Source: Nitrososphaerota archaeon (GTDB lineage Archaea > Thermoproteota > Nitrososphaeria > Nitrososphaerales > Nitrosopumilaceae). Taken from it: DNA of 41,563 nucleotides. Below the pieces are notes generated by a model that ran no database searches, was not told the origin of the DNA, and saw only the letters and a program-made list of their open reading frames with translations. The stretch's first letter is position 1. Every line of letters starts with the position of its first letter. Of the stretch, positions 16,703-23,618 are shown one piece after another. The DNA lies in contig JADFOW010000006.1 in the NCBI GenBank assembly GCA_022562615.1, positions 1 through 41,563 on the forward strand, in the 5' to 3' direction. A program made the translations under genes and the position numbers.

Positions 16703-17014
16703 ATGAGATCTGTTGTTTTATTGTTATCATTTATGGCCTTAGCGTTTGTAGTTGCAGGTCTTACAGATGTAGCATTTGCACAGGAAGAAGAAACTGGTGG
16801 AATGAGCGATGGTTCCAAACTAATTGGTGCAGGTATAGCATTTGGGGTTGCAGCAGGAGGTGCTGGTGTTGGTTTAGGTCAAGTAGGTGCAGCAGGTCTT
16901 GCAGTAATTAGTGAGAACCCAGCCTTACAGTCTAAAGTTTTCATTTTCGTAGGTATGGTAGAATCAATCGCAATCTATGGTATAGTTATGATGTTTATCA
17001 TCTTGGGACAGTAG
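16703..17014 (+). CDS. atpK: A/V-type ATP synthase subunit K (c-ring proteolipid)
   Basis: The 103-residue precursor has a signal-like first helix (1-26, ending TDVAFAQ), then one hairpin of two membrane helices, the single-hairpin c subunit. The ion-carrying acid is Glu about 87 in FVGMVESIAIYG. In the first helix GVGLGQVGAAG places a Gln (about 60) where the Na+-binding c subunit of Ilyobacter has its Gln ligand, and the Ser and Tyr after the Glu (E-S-x-x-x-Y) also match that site; the Thr of that site is Ile here. Ion choice (H+ or Na+) therefore stays open. It has its own TATA box and is followed by a T-rich terminator. Confidence 0.93.
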   Translation: MRSVVLLLSFMALAFVVAGLTDVAFAQEEETGGMSDGSKLIGAGIAFGVAAGGAGVGLGQVGAAGLAVISENPALQSKVFIFVGMVESIAIYGIVMMFIILGQ

Positions 17015-17030
17015 ACACGGTCGTAAACTC

Positions 17031-17057
17031 TTTTTATAATTTTCAAAAATTTTTAAT
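17031..17057 (+). terminator. T-rich terminator after subunit K
   Basis: TTTTTATAATTTT followed by AATTTTT fills the 38 bases between the convergent stops of atpK and pyrI and can end transcription from the plus strand. The complementary strand also has short T runs. Confidence 0.45.
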
Positions 17058-17514
17058 TATATTTTAGTTGGGTTACATCTAAAACACGTGCACAATATCT
17101 ACACTTGAGTACTCTTCCTTCTTTGTCAATTACGTCCATTATAGATTCAATGTGCTCATGACTATTAGTAATACATTCAGGATTAGAACACCGAAAAATC
17201 CTATCTATCTCATTTGGAAGTGAGACTCTTCTTTTTTCTACTAGCTTGTAATTTTTGATGATGTTAATTGTGGCCTTGGGGGCAATTACTGCCAGTTTGT
17301 TGGTGTCATCATCAGCTAGAAACTTGTTTTCCACTTTGATAATGTCTTTTTTCTTAAATTTCCCACTTGGGACATTTAATGCAATAGTGATGAGGCTTCC
17401 ATCTGTGCCATCAATTTGAAGGGCTGCCAATACTTGAAGACCTTTTCCTTCATCAATGTGATCAATTACCGTTCCTTCTTTGATTCGTCGAACCATTAGT
17501 TCGGACTCTTGCAT
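17053..17514 (-). CDS. pyrI: Aspartate carbamoyltransferase regulatory subunit
   Basis: PyrI binds nucleotides and holds catalytic trimers together. The N-terminal allosteric domain has the family start IKEGTVIDHIDEGKGLQVL and VPSGKFKKKDIIKVEN; the C-terminal zinc domain has RCSNPEC and KCRYC, giving CX4C and CX2C ligands. The track start (17535) is seven residues longer; ATG 17514 (MQESELMV) places the GTVIDH motif at the usual distance from the N-terminus and lies about 28 bases from a TATA-like ATATATACAT. It is divergent from pyrB, unlike the pyrB-pyrI operon order of many archaea and enterobacteria. Confidence 0.95.
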   Translation of the reverse strand: MQESELMVRRIKEGTVIDHIDEGKGLQVLAALQIDGTDGSLITIALNVPSGKFKKKDIIKVENKFLADDDTNKLAVIAPKATINIIKNYKLVEKRRVSLPNEIDRIFRCSNPECITNSHEHIESIMDVIDKEGRVLKCRYCARVLDVTQLKYN

Positions 17515-17524
17515 CAGAATACTT

Positions 17525-17547
17525 TGTATAGTCACATGTATATATTA
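17525..17547. promoter_or_regulatory. Crossed divergent promoters of pyrI and pyrB
   Basis: TGTATAG (17525-17531) is centred about 28 bases before the pyrB GTG. On the other strand ATATATACAT (about 17547-17538) is centred about 28 bases before the pyrI ATG. Each box therefore lies on the far side of the other, so the two leaderless promoters cross, a layout suited to balanced output of the two subunits. Confidence 0.45.
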
Positions 17548-17555
17548 TTGAAAGA

Positions 17556-18485
17556 GTGAACGATTTCTACAACAAGGATCTCATTTCAATTAAAGATTAC
17601 AACAGAGATCAATTTGAGAAGATCTTTGAGTACACTGAAAAGATAATGAATATGGATCCCACTAAAAGAAGAGAAATCTGTAAAGGAAAAACTTTGAGCT
17701 ACTTATTTTATGAACCAAGTACCAGAACTCGTCTTAGCTTCGAGTCTGCCATTGCTTCAATTGGGGGCAATTCTTTGGGAATTTCTGATATTTCATCGTC
17801 TTCTGCCCAGAAAGGTGAGAGCCTTGCAGATACTGTTAAAATAATGTCCATCTATTCAGATGTACTAGTTTTAAGACATCCACTTGATGGCTCTAGTAGA
17901 TTTGCCTCTGAGATTTCATCAAAACCTGTAATTAATGCAGGAAGTGGAACTGAAGAACATCCAACGCAAGCCATACAAGACTTGTTTACAATTAAAAAAG
18001 AAAAGAAAAAGATTGATGGATTAAAAATTGGCATTATAGGTGATTTAAAATATGGTAGGACCGTTTATTCACTTTTATCTGGTCTTGGAAACTATGATGT
18101 TGAAGTCCATTTGATTTCTCCAGAGTCGTTACGAATAAGATCAGACTCTATTTATGAAATAAGAAAAAAACTATCCTTTACTGAATCTACAGACCTTGAA
18201 GAACACATTGAGGATCTTGATGTAATTTATGTAACAAGAATTCAAAAAGAAAGGTTCCCAGATGAGGAAGAATATCTCAAGGTAAAGGGAAGCTATGTAA
18301 TTGGACTTGATTTGCTTCAAAAGATGAAAGACGATTCCATAATTTTACATCCTCTGCCAAGACTAGATGAAATTTCTACAGATATTGATAACACAAAAAA
18401 TGCAAAGTATTTCCAACAAGCTGAATATGGAAAACATACTCGTGCTGCTTTGTTGGGTTTAACTCTCAATGAAAATGGGTTCTGA
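17556..18485 (+). CDS. pyrB: Aspartate carbamoyltransferase catalytic subunit
   Basis: The enzyme joins carbamoyl phosphate and aspartate in the first committed step of pyrimidine synthesis. The carbamoyl-phosphate motif is EPSTRTRLSFESA (about residues 51-63); the mobile loop SSSSAQKGESLADT, HPTQAIQDLFT and the aspartate-binding LHPLPRLDEI follow in the normal order. The 309-residue length is standard. The GTG start lies about 28 bases after a TATA-like element. Together with pyrH in this window it supplies UMP and UDP. Confidence 0.97.
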   Translation: MNDFYNKDLISIKDYNRDQFEKIFEYTEKIMNMDPTKRREICKGKTLSYLFYEPSTRTRLSFESAIASIGGNSLGISDISSSSAQKGESLADTVKIMSIYSDVLVLRHPLDGSSRFASEISSKPVINAGSGTEEHPTQAIQDLFTIKKEKKKIDGLKIGIIGDLKYGRTVYSLLSGLGNYDVEVHLISPESLRIRSDSIYEIRKKLSFTESTDLEEHIEDLDVIYVTRIQKERFPDEEEYLKVKGSYVIGLDLLQKMKDDSIILHPLPRLDEISTDIDNTKNAKYFQQAEYGKHTRAALLGLTLNENGF

Positions 18486-18512
18486 GTAGTTTTACAGAAT
18501 AAAATAAAAAAA

Positions 18513-18534
18513 TTCCGTATTCCATATATCGGAA
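18513..18534. promoter_or_regulatory. Dyad around the TATA box of the LON-domain gene
   Basis: TTCCG and CGGAA flank a 12-base spacer that includes CATATATC, a TATA-like element centred about 29 bases before the TTG start at 18556. A protein bound to this dyad would cover the promoter, so it is a candidate operator; a chance five-base repeat cannot be excluded. Confidence 0.3.
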
Positions 18535-18555
18535 GAAGATTCAAAAGAAAATAGT

Positions 18556-19266
18556 TTGACTCAAACAAAAATTATTCCCATTTTCCCCCTTGACTTGGTA
18601 TTGTTTCCAAGACAAGAATTACCACTTCAAATATTTGAGCCTCGATACAAGCAACTAATTGATGACTGTATGTTAGGTGATGGACAATTTGGTGTATGCT
18701 TAGTTGATTCAAGCAATCAAATTCGTGGTTGGAATGGCCCAAAATCAGTGGGTACAATTGCCAAAATTACCAAATGTGAAGACGTTGAGATGAATAGTAT
18801 GCAGTTACATGTTCAAACAATGGGTCGCAGTAAATTCAGAATAAAAAAAATTATTCCACCATCAATAGAACTTCCCGAAAACTATGATCCCTATTCTATC
18901 GAAGGTCACCAAGTAATTTCTGATCTTAATGAAAAATCACCTACTGATGAAAAAATGTACATCAGAGCAGAAGTTGAATTGATTCCTGAAATCGATGATA
19001 ATATTTCATTGAATCAATGGGAGTACCTAGTTAATTTATGGAAGAAAAAAACTATCAAGCAAGCTTTTCCACAAGTAATTGAGCCATCTTCTCTTGATCT
19101 AATTTTAACCCAATACTATCTTACAACTGACACTCCAACAATTGATTATTTGTATTCTTTGGTTGCCCTTGGTGCACAAGATCCAAATGATCTACAGCCA
19201 ATCTTGGAGGCAAATTCTATGGAAGAATTAATTAAAAAAGTTGAGAAATTAATGACAATAATATAA
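18556..19266 (+). CDS. LON substrate-binding-domain protein (stand-alone LonN)
   Basis: The 236-residue protein begins with the LON N-terminal domain signature IPIFPLDLVLFPRQELPLQI followed by FEPRYKQLIDDCMLGDGQFG. The helical second half ends with LEANSMEELIKKVEKLM. It has no AAA+ or protease part, so it is not a Lon protease. Stand-alone LON-domain proteins are thought to bind protein substrates, as in cereblon-like adaptors, but the target is unknown. The TTG start fits a leaderless transcript from the CATATATC box. It ends 22 bases before the exported PEFG protein and may be cotranscribed with it. Confidence 0.85.
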   Translation: MTQTKIIPIFPLDLVLFPRQELPLQIFEPRYKQLIDDCMLGDGQFGVCLVDSSNQIRGWNGPKSVGTIAKITKCEDVEMNSMQLHVQTMGRSKFRIKKIIPPSIELPENYDPYSIEGHQVISDLNEKSPTDEKMYIRAEVELIPEIDDNISLNQWEYLVNLWKKKTIKQAFPQVIEPSSLDLILTQYYLTTDTPTIDYLYSLVALGAQDPNDLQPILEANSMEELIKKVEKLMTII

Positions 19267-19288
19267 CCCCAAACTGTCTAAAACTATA

Positions 19289-20671
19289 TTGTCACAATTA
19301 AAACTTGGGCTTCTTTTATTCGGAGCAGTTTTGTTACTTCCAGTAACCAATGTTTATGGTCATGGATTAGGTATCGAAACAATCTCTTCAGTTGACATTC
19401 AAGGGAAAAAAATTTCAATCTCAGTTGAACTTCCCTTATCTTTTGATAACTTGGATGAAAAACAAATCACAATTACTGCAATTGAGGATGAAACAAGGAA
19501 AAATGCAAAAAATGTTACCTTTCTAATAGGTCTATTTTATGAAAATGAAATGATATTTCGAAATTATTTTTTTACATCTGATGGTATTCTACAAATTAAA
19601 GTAACCCCTACTCTAGAAGAAGAAATTATTATTCACGGTGAGCAAGACTCTCTGTTGGGTGCTTGGTATGGAACAGAATTAAATCCACTTAAAATCACAG
19701 GGCCTATCTTTAATTCTGGCGGCCTTTACAATTTCGAGATTGAAGTCAGGACAATTGATGAGCCCACAAATATCCTAAAGGACTCTGGAATCTACAAAGT
19801 AGATTTGAGTGTTGCAGAAACAACTCAATATTGGCAAAAAGATGCTCAAAACCAAGATGTTTCCTTTAGAATAAAGTCATATTTTGACCAAATTTCAAAT
19901 TTCGAGTATGATTCTGAAAATAAGCAAGTAACTTTTGAGATGCCTTTTGATTGGAGTGAAAAGCAAATGTCTCATATTCCTGTTGTTCATGAGGAAATTC
20001 ATTTTCCAAACGAATTCACTGAATTTTTATCTCCGGGTTATATAGGACATGTAAATGGAATTAAACTCTTTAAATCCTCAGTTACAATAGATGACTATTC
20101 AAACGAAGATGAGAGGATAGTACATCTCGTATTATTGCAAGACCACATAAGATTTTTAAAAAACCAGATGAAAAAATTAGAAGAACCATTACCTGATAAT
20201 ATGGTTTTTACATTGTCTACAACTGAAAAAATAGACTTTCCCTTAACGGCGTATACTAAAAGTGAAGATTTTCTTTTAAACCTATCATGGGATCCTCTAA
20301 CAATTGAACCAGATACAAAAATAAAGTTTGTCTTTACAATCAGAGATGGTGCAACAAATGTGCCACTACGTAATTCAGACTATACATTTGTAATCATACA
20401 AGGAGGAAAAGAAATTTACAGAACAACTGGAATGGCAATAGTAGGTGGAGACTCGGAAGACTATTACTTTACAGAGGATCAAACAGGACCTACAATAATT
20501 CGATTTGAAAATATAAGAAATACAGGTCAGGAAACTGAATTTGGATTTGTGGTAGTCCCTGAATTTGGTTCTTTTGTAACCTTGATTCTCTTTATATCTA
20601 TAATGGCAATAATTATTTTATCCAAAAAAACTTCATTTACCCTAAGAAAATTTCAATTACAAGGTAACTAG
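19289..20671 (+). CDS. PEFG-CTERM surface protein, paralogue of the 566-residue protein
   Basis: The 460-residue protein has a signal peptide (1-24, ending TNVYG), a long beta-rich outside part and a C-terminal sorting region: VVPEFGSFVTLILFISIMA plus a basic tail. This PEFG motif, membrane helix and basic end are the thaumarchaeal archaeosortase signal. The middle segment FEMPFDWSEKQMSHIPVVHE matches [20 protein letters not shown] in the protein at 28924, and both mature forms begin HGLG, so the two are paralogues. The N-terminal His could take part in copper binding. Function unknown. The start is TTG, and the gene overlaps the convergent regulator by 15 bases. Confidence 0.75.
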   Translation: MSQLKLGLLLFGAVLLLPVTNVYGHGLGIETISSVDIQGKKISISVELPLSFDNLDEKQITITAIEDETRKNAKNVTFLIGLFYENEMIFRNYFFTSDGILQIKVTPTLEEEIIIHGEQDSLLGAWYGTELNPLKITGPIFNSGGLYNFEIEVRTIDEPTNILKDSGIYKVDLSVAETTQYWQKDAQNQDVSFRIKSYFDQISNFEYDSENKQVTFEMPFDWSEKQMSHIPVVHEEIHFPNEFTEFLSPGYIGHVNGIKLFKSSVTIDDYSNEDERIVHLVLLQDHIRFLKNQMKKLEEPLPDNMVFTLSTTEKIDFPLTAYTKSEDFLLNLSWDPLTIEPDTKIKFVFTIRDGATNVPLRNSDYTFVIIQGGKEIYRTTGMAIVGGDSEDYYFTEDQTGPTIIRFENIRNTGQETEFGFVVVPEFGSFVTLILFISIMAIIILSKKTSFTLRKFQLQGN

Positions 20672-21040
20672 CTTTACAGTATCCATCTTTTTGTTTGTTT
20701 GAAAATCTTTTGTAATTGTCGAGATTTTTTCTGCATCACCATGAATTACAAACAACTCCATACATTTTTCTTTCTCAATCTTACTGTGAAGATGTGTTGT
20801 AATTAGATCCTCAAAGTTATGGGTAATTCCAGAAACGATATGATCAAACTCATTATTGTGAACCACTAGTAGAATGGCATGAATGACTCCAGACAAATCT
20901 GATTTCTGTTTCTCTTCTGAGACAAATGATCTAATGCCTGCCCTTATGGCCTCAGACCGTCCAGAAAATCCCATGGATTTTTGAAGCTTGTCTAACTCTG
21001 TCAGAATCTCATCGTTAAGTGAGATTGAGACTATTGGCAT
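20657..21040 (-). CDS. NikR/CopG-family metal-responsive repressor, likely zinc uptake regulator
   Basis: At 127 residues it has the NikR layout: a ribbon-helix-helix DNA-binding domain (VSISLNDEILTELDKLQKSM, residues 3-45, with GFSGRSEAIRAGIRSF) and an ACT-like metal domain. Aligning with E. coli NikR, the ligands His76 (ITHNFEDL), His87 (THLH) and Cys95 (EKEKC) are kept, while His89 is Lys. The nickel square-planar set is thus incomplete, so a different metal is likely. The gene is divergent from znuA-znuC-znuB, suggesting a zinc (or manganese) repressor. A TATA-like ACTTATAAG about 27 bases upstream of its ATG gives a leaderless start, next to a repeated motif shared with the znuA promoter. 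Confidence 0.75.
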   Translation of the reverse strand: MPIVSISLNDEILTELDKLQKSMGFSGRSEAIRAGIRSFVSEEKQKSDLSGVIHAILLVVHNNEFDHIVSGITHNFEDLITTHLHSKIEKEKCMELFVIHGDAEKISTITKDFQTNKKMDTVKLVTL

Positions 21041-21046
21041 ACGCCT

Positions 21047-21094
21047 AATGTTATTAATTATCTTATAAGTTTAGCAGTTAAAGTTATTAACATT
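21047..21094. promoter_or_regulatory. Candidate operator and divergent promoters, regulator/znuA
   Basis: GTTATTAA occurs twice in the same direction (21050-21057 and 21083-21090), 33 bases or about three helical turns apart. Taken with flanks, AATGTTATTAA and TTATTAACATT are also near-perfect inverted copies. The left copy lies between the regulator TATA box and start; the right copy abuts the znuA TATA-like ATTTTATAAATT (21092-21103), so binding at both would repress both genes. Confidence 0.45.
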
Positions 21095-21130
21095 TTATAA
21101 ATTTATTAATAATTTTAATGGATTTTTGAC

Positions 21131-22081
21131 ATGAACAATCAAGTCAAATTTGCAATAATTGCAATTGTTGTTGTAATTCCTCTTAGCTCATATTCTGTTT
21201 GGGCAAATGATTCCAGTTTACAATTTAAAGAAACAAATGGTTTGACCAAACTCCAAGCTATTTCGTCTTTTTATCCTTTATACGAATTTGCCCAACAAGT
21301 TGGCCAAGACAAAGTCAACGTACTTCTGTTAGTTCCAGAAGGTGTAGAACCACATAACTGGGAACCAACAATACAAGATGTGCAACGAATGCAAAAATCC
21401 AATCTGATCATAATCAATGGATTTGGATTTGAGAATTGGGTTGAAAGTTTAGAGGAGATGAACTATCAAGGAATTGTAGTTGATACAAGTGACGGAATTT
21501 TTAAAAATAATAATAAAATTTTCAAAGAAACATCTGAAAATAAAGAACTTGAAGAACACAACAAATATTTTCCTAAATCAGGAGATCCCCATATTTGGCT
21601 AAATCCAGTTTTAGCAAAAATCCAAGTACAAAATATTGCAGATGCATTTTCTAAATTAGATCCCCAAAATGAAAAATTCTATCAGAAAAATGCCCAAAGT
21701 TACATGGTTGAGCTAAATGGATTAGATTCAAAAATTAGAAATGATTTATCTAACTGTAGTCGTGATTTTATTACATTTCATGATTCGTTTTCATATTTTG
21801 CATATGAATATGAATTACATCAACATACAATCATTTCATCAAATAATCCTCACGGGGAACCTACTGCAAAAACTTTGGAAAATGTAATTAATATTTCAAG
21901 AGAATTAAAAATTAAAATTATTTTTACTGAAGACACAACTGATCCAAGGATATCAAAGGTTGTTGCAAATGAAATAGGTGGAAAAATTCTCATGTTATCT
22001 CCATTAGAAATTTCTGGCGATGGAAATTATATTTCACGAATGACTGAAAATCTAGATAACCTAAAGGAGGCATTATGTTGA
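21131..22081 (+). CDS. znuA: Zinc/manganese ABC transporter substrate-binding protein
   Basis: A 316-residue exported protein of the ZnuA/TroA cluster. After a signal segment (1-26) the domain starts AISSFYPLYEFAQQVGQDKV. Metal ligand candidates are His in EGVEPHNWEPT (about residue 74), His in SGDPHIWLNP, His in FITFHDSFSYFAYEYEL and the Asp/Glu in IIFTEDTTDP, the usual ligand positions for this family. The long His-rich loop found in many ZnuA proteins is absent. The gene overlaps znuC by seven bases. Zinc is favoured by the adjoining regulator with Cys/His ligands, but manganese cannot be excluded. Confidence 0.88.
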   Translation: MNNQVKFAIIAIVVVIPLSSYSVWANDSSLQFKETNGLTKLQAISSFYPLYEFAQQVGQDKVNVLLLVPEGVEPHNWEPTIQDVQRMQKSNLIIINGFGFENWVESLEEMNYQGIVVDTSDGIFKNNNKIFKETSENKELEEHNKYFPKSGDPHIWLNPVLAKIQVQNIADAFSKLDPQNEKFYQKNAQSYMVELNGLDSKIRNDLSNCSRDFITFHDSFSYFAYEYELHQHTIISSNNPHGEPTAKTLENVINISRELKIKIIFTEDTTDPRISKVVANEIGGKILMLSPLEISGDGNYISRMTENLDNLKEALC

Positions 22082-22797
22082 ATATTGTAGAAATTGAACA
22101 TCTTACAGTCCAATATCCAGATGTAAAGGCCCTAGACGATGTTAGTTTTACAGTTAACAAAGGTGATTTTCTAGGCATAATTGGCCCAAATGGTGCAGGT
22201 AAAAGCACTCTTTTTGCTTCAATGCTTGGACTAAACACAAAATACAAAGGCAAAATAAAATTTTTTGGGCAGGATATTAGAAAGTCAAAAGACTATCTTA
22301 AAGAAATTGGCTATGTTCCTCAAAAACCAATTTTTGAGAAAAATTTTCCAGCTACTGTAAATGACGTTGTACAAATGGGTTTGAGACAAGAATCCGATGC
22401 AAATAAGATTGATGAAATCTTACAGCAGCTTTGGATTCATGAATTAAGTAAAAGAAGGATTGGAGAATTATCTGGAGGTCAGCAACAGAGAGTCTTTATT
22501 GCAAAGGCACTTGTCAACAACCCAAAACTTTTGATTCTTGATGAACCAATCACTGGAATTGATCAGCAAAGCATCGAACTTTTCTATAGTATTCTAAGAG
22601 AATTAAACTCTAAACAAAAAATTACCATAATCTGGTCATCTCATGATTTGGATGCAGTAAATCAGCATGCAAACCATGTAGCTTGTCTTAATAGAAAGTT
22701 ATTCTTTCATGGTGAATCTGATGAATTCTTTGAAAATGACGAACTTGTAAAACAATATTCTGAAGCGTCAATGCAGGAACACATGCATCATCATTAG
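22075..22797 (+). CDS. znuC: Zinc/manganese ABC transporter ATP-binding protein
   Basis: A 240-residue ABC ATPase that powers metal uptake on the cytoplasmic side. Walker A is GPNGAGKST (about residues 36-44), the Q-loop is in YVPQKP, the signature is LSGGQQQR, Walker B is LLILDEP and the switch His is in WSSHDLDAV. The C-terminus ends MQEHMHHH, a short His-rich tail that may bind the metal. It overlaps znuA and is two bases from the permease, forming one operon. Confidence 0.93.
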   Translation: MLNIVEIEHLTVQYPDVKALDDVSFTVNKGDFLGIIGPNGAGKSTLFASMLGLNTKYKGKIKFFGQDIRKSKDYLKEIGYVPQKPIFEKNFPATVNDVVQMGLRQESDANKIDEILQQLWIHELSKRRIGELSGGQQQRVFIAKALVNNPKLLILDEPITGIDQQSIELFYSILRELNSKQKITIIWSSHDLDAVNQHANHVACLNRKLFFHGESDEFFENDELVKQYSEASMQEHMHHH

Positions 22798-22799
22798 TT

Positions 22800-23618
22800 A
22801 TGTCATTAGAAATTCTCACCTTCAGCTTCATGCAAAGAGCACTTATCTCAGGAGTTGCTATTGCAATCTTGTGTTCAGTAATAGGACTATTTCTTGTTCT
22901 GCGACGGTACGCTCTGTTTGGTGATGCAATAGCTCACTCTTCTTTTGGTGGAATTGCTTTGGGTTTAATGGCTGGAGTTTATCCTCTTTGGACGGCTTAT
23001 GGTGTTTCATTAGTCAGCGCCCTAGTAATTACTAAAGTCAAAGAAAAATACAATATCTCAGGGGATGCCTCAGTTGCAGTTCTTTTGTCATCCGGAATTG
23101 CCATTGGGCTCGTAATTATCGGGATTTCAGGTGGATTTACCATTGATATCTTTAGTTTTCTATTTGGCAGCATTCTTCTTGTAAGCGTCAATGATACAAT
23201 TCTGATTTTATCATTGACAGGAGTTATTCTAATTGTTGTTTTATTGTTGTATAGACAACTACTTTATTCTACATTTAATGAAGAACAGGCTAAGGTTAGC
23301 GGTATTCCAGTTGAAAAAATTAATTATCTAATTGTCTTTATGGCTGGAGTTACCGTTGTTACTTCTATTCAGCTAGTTGGTGTTTTGTTGATTTCAGCAT
23401 TGTTTGTAATTCCCAATGTTACGGCAATTATGTATGGAAAAGGATTTAAACAAACAGCCATTCTTTCTATATCCTTTTCAATATTTTCTGTTGTTGCAGG
23501 AATTTTAGTTTCTTATATTTTTGATATTACTCCTGCTGGCACAATTGTATTGTTATCCATTAGTTTGCTTGCCGGAACTATGGGAATAAAGTCTGCTGGT
23601 TTGTTATCTAAGAATTAA
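22800..23618 (+). CDS. znuB: Zinc/manganese ABC transporter permease
   Basis: The 272-residue ABC-3 family permease has about eight membrane helices. The family motif RRYALFGDAIAHSSFGGIALG (here trimmed) occurs near residues 34-54, and VGVLLISALFVIPNVTA lies in the C-terminal half. It completes the znuA-znuC-znuB operon. Its last 11 bases overlap the convergent copper-fusion gene, with no terminator between them, so transcripts from the two strands probably overlap. Confidence 0.93.
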   Translation: MSLEILTFSFMQRALISGVAIAILCSVIGLFLVLRRYALFGDAIAHSSFGGIALGLMAGVYPLWTAYGVSLVSALVITKVKEKYNISGDASVAVLLSSGIAIGLVIIGISGGFTIDIFSFLFGSILLVSVNDTILILSLTGVILIVVLLLYRQLLYSTFNEEQAKVSGIPVEKINYLIVFMAGVTVVTSIQLVGVLLISALFVIPNVTAIMYGKGFKQTAILSISFSIFSVVAGILVSYIFDITPAGTIVLLSISLLAGTMGIKSAGLLSKN

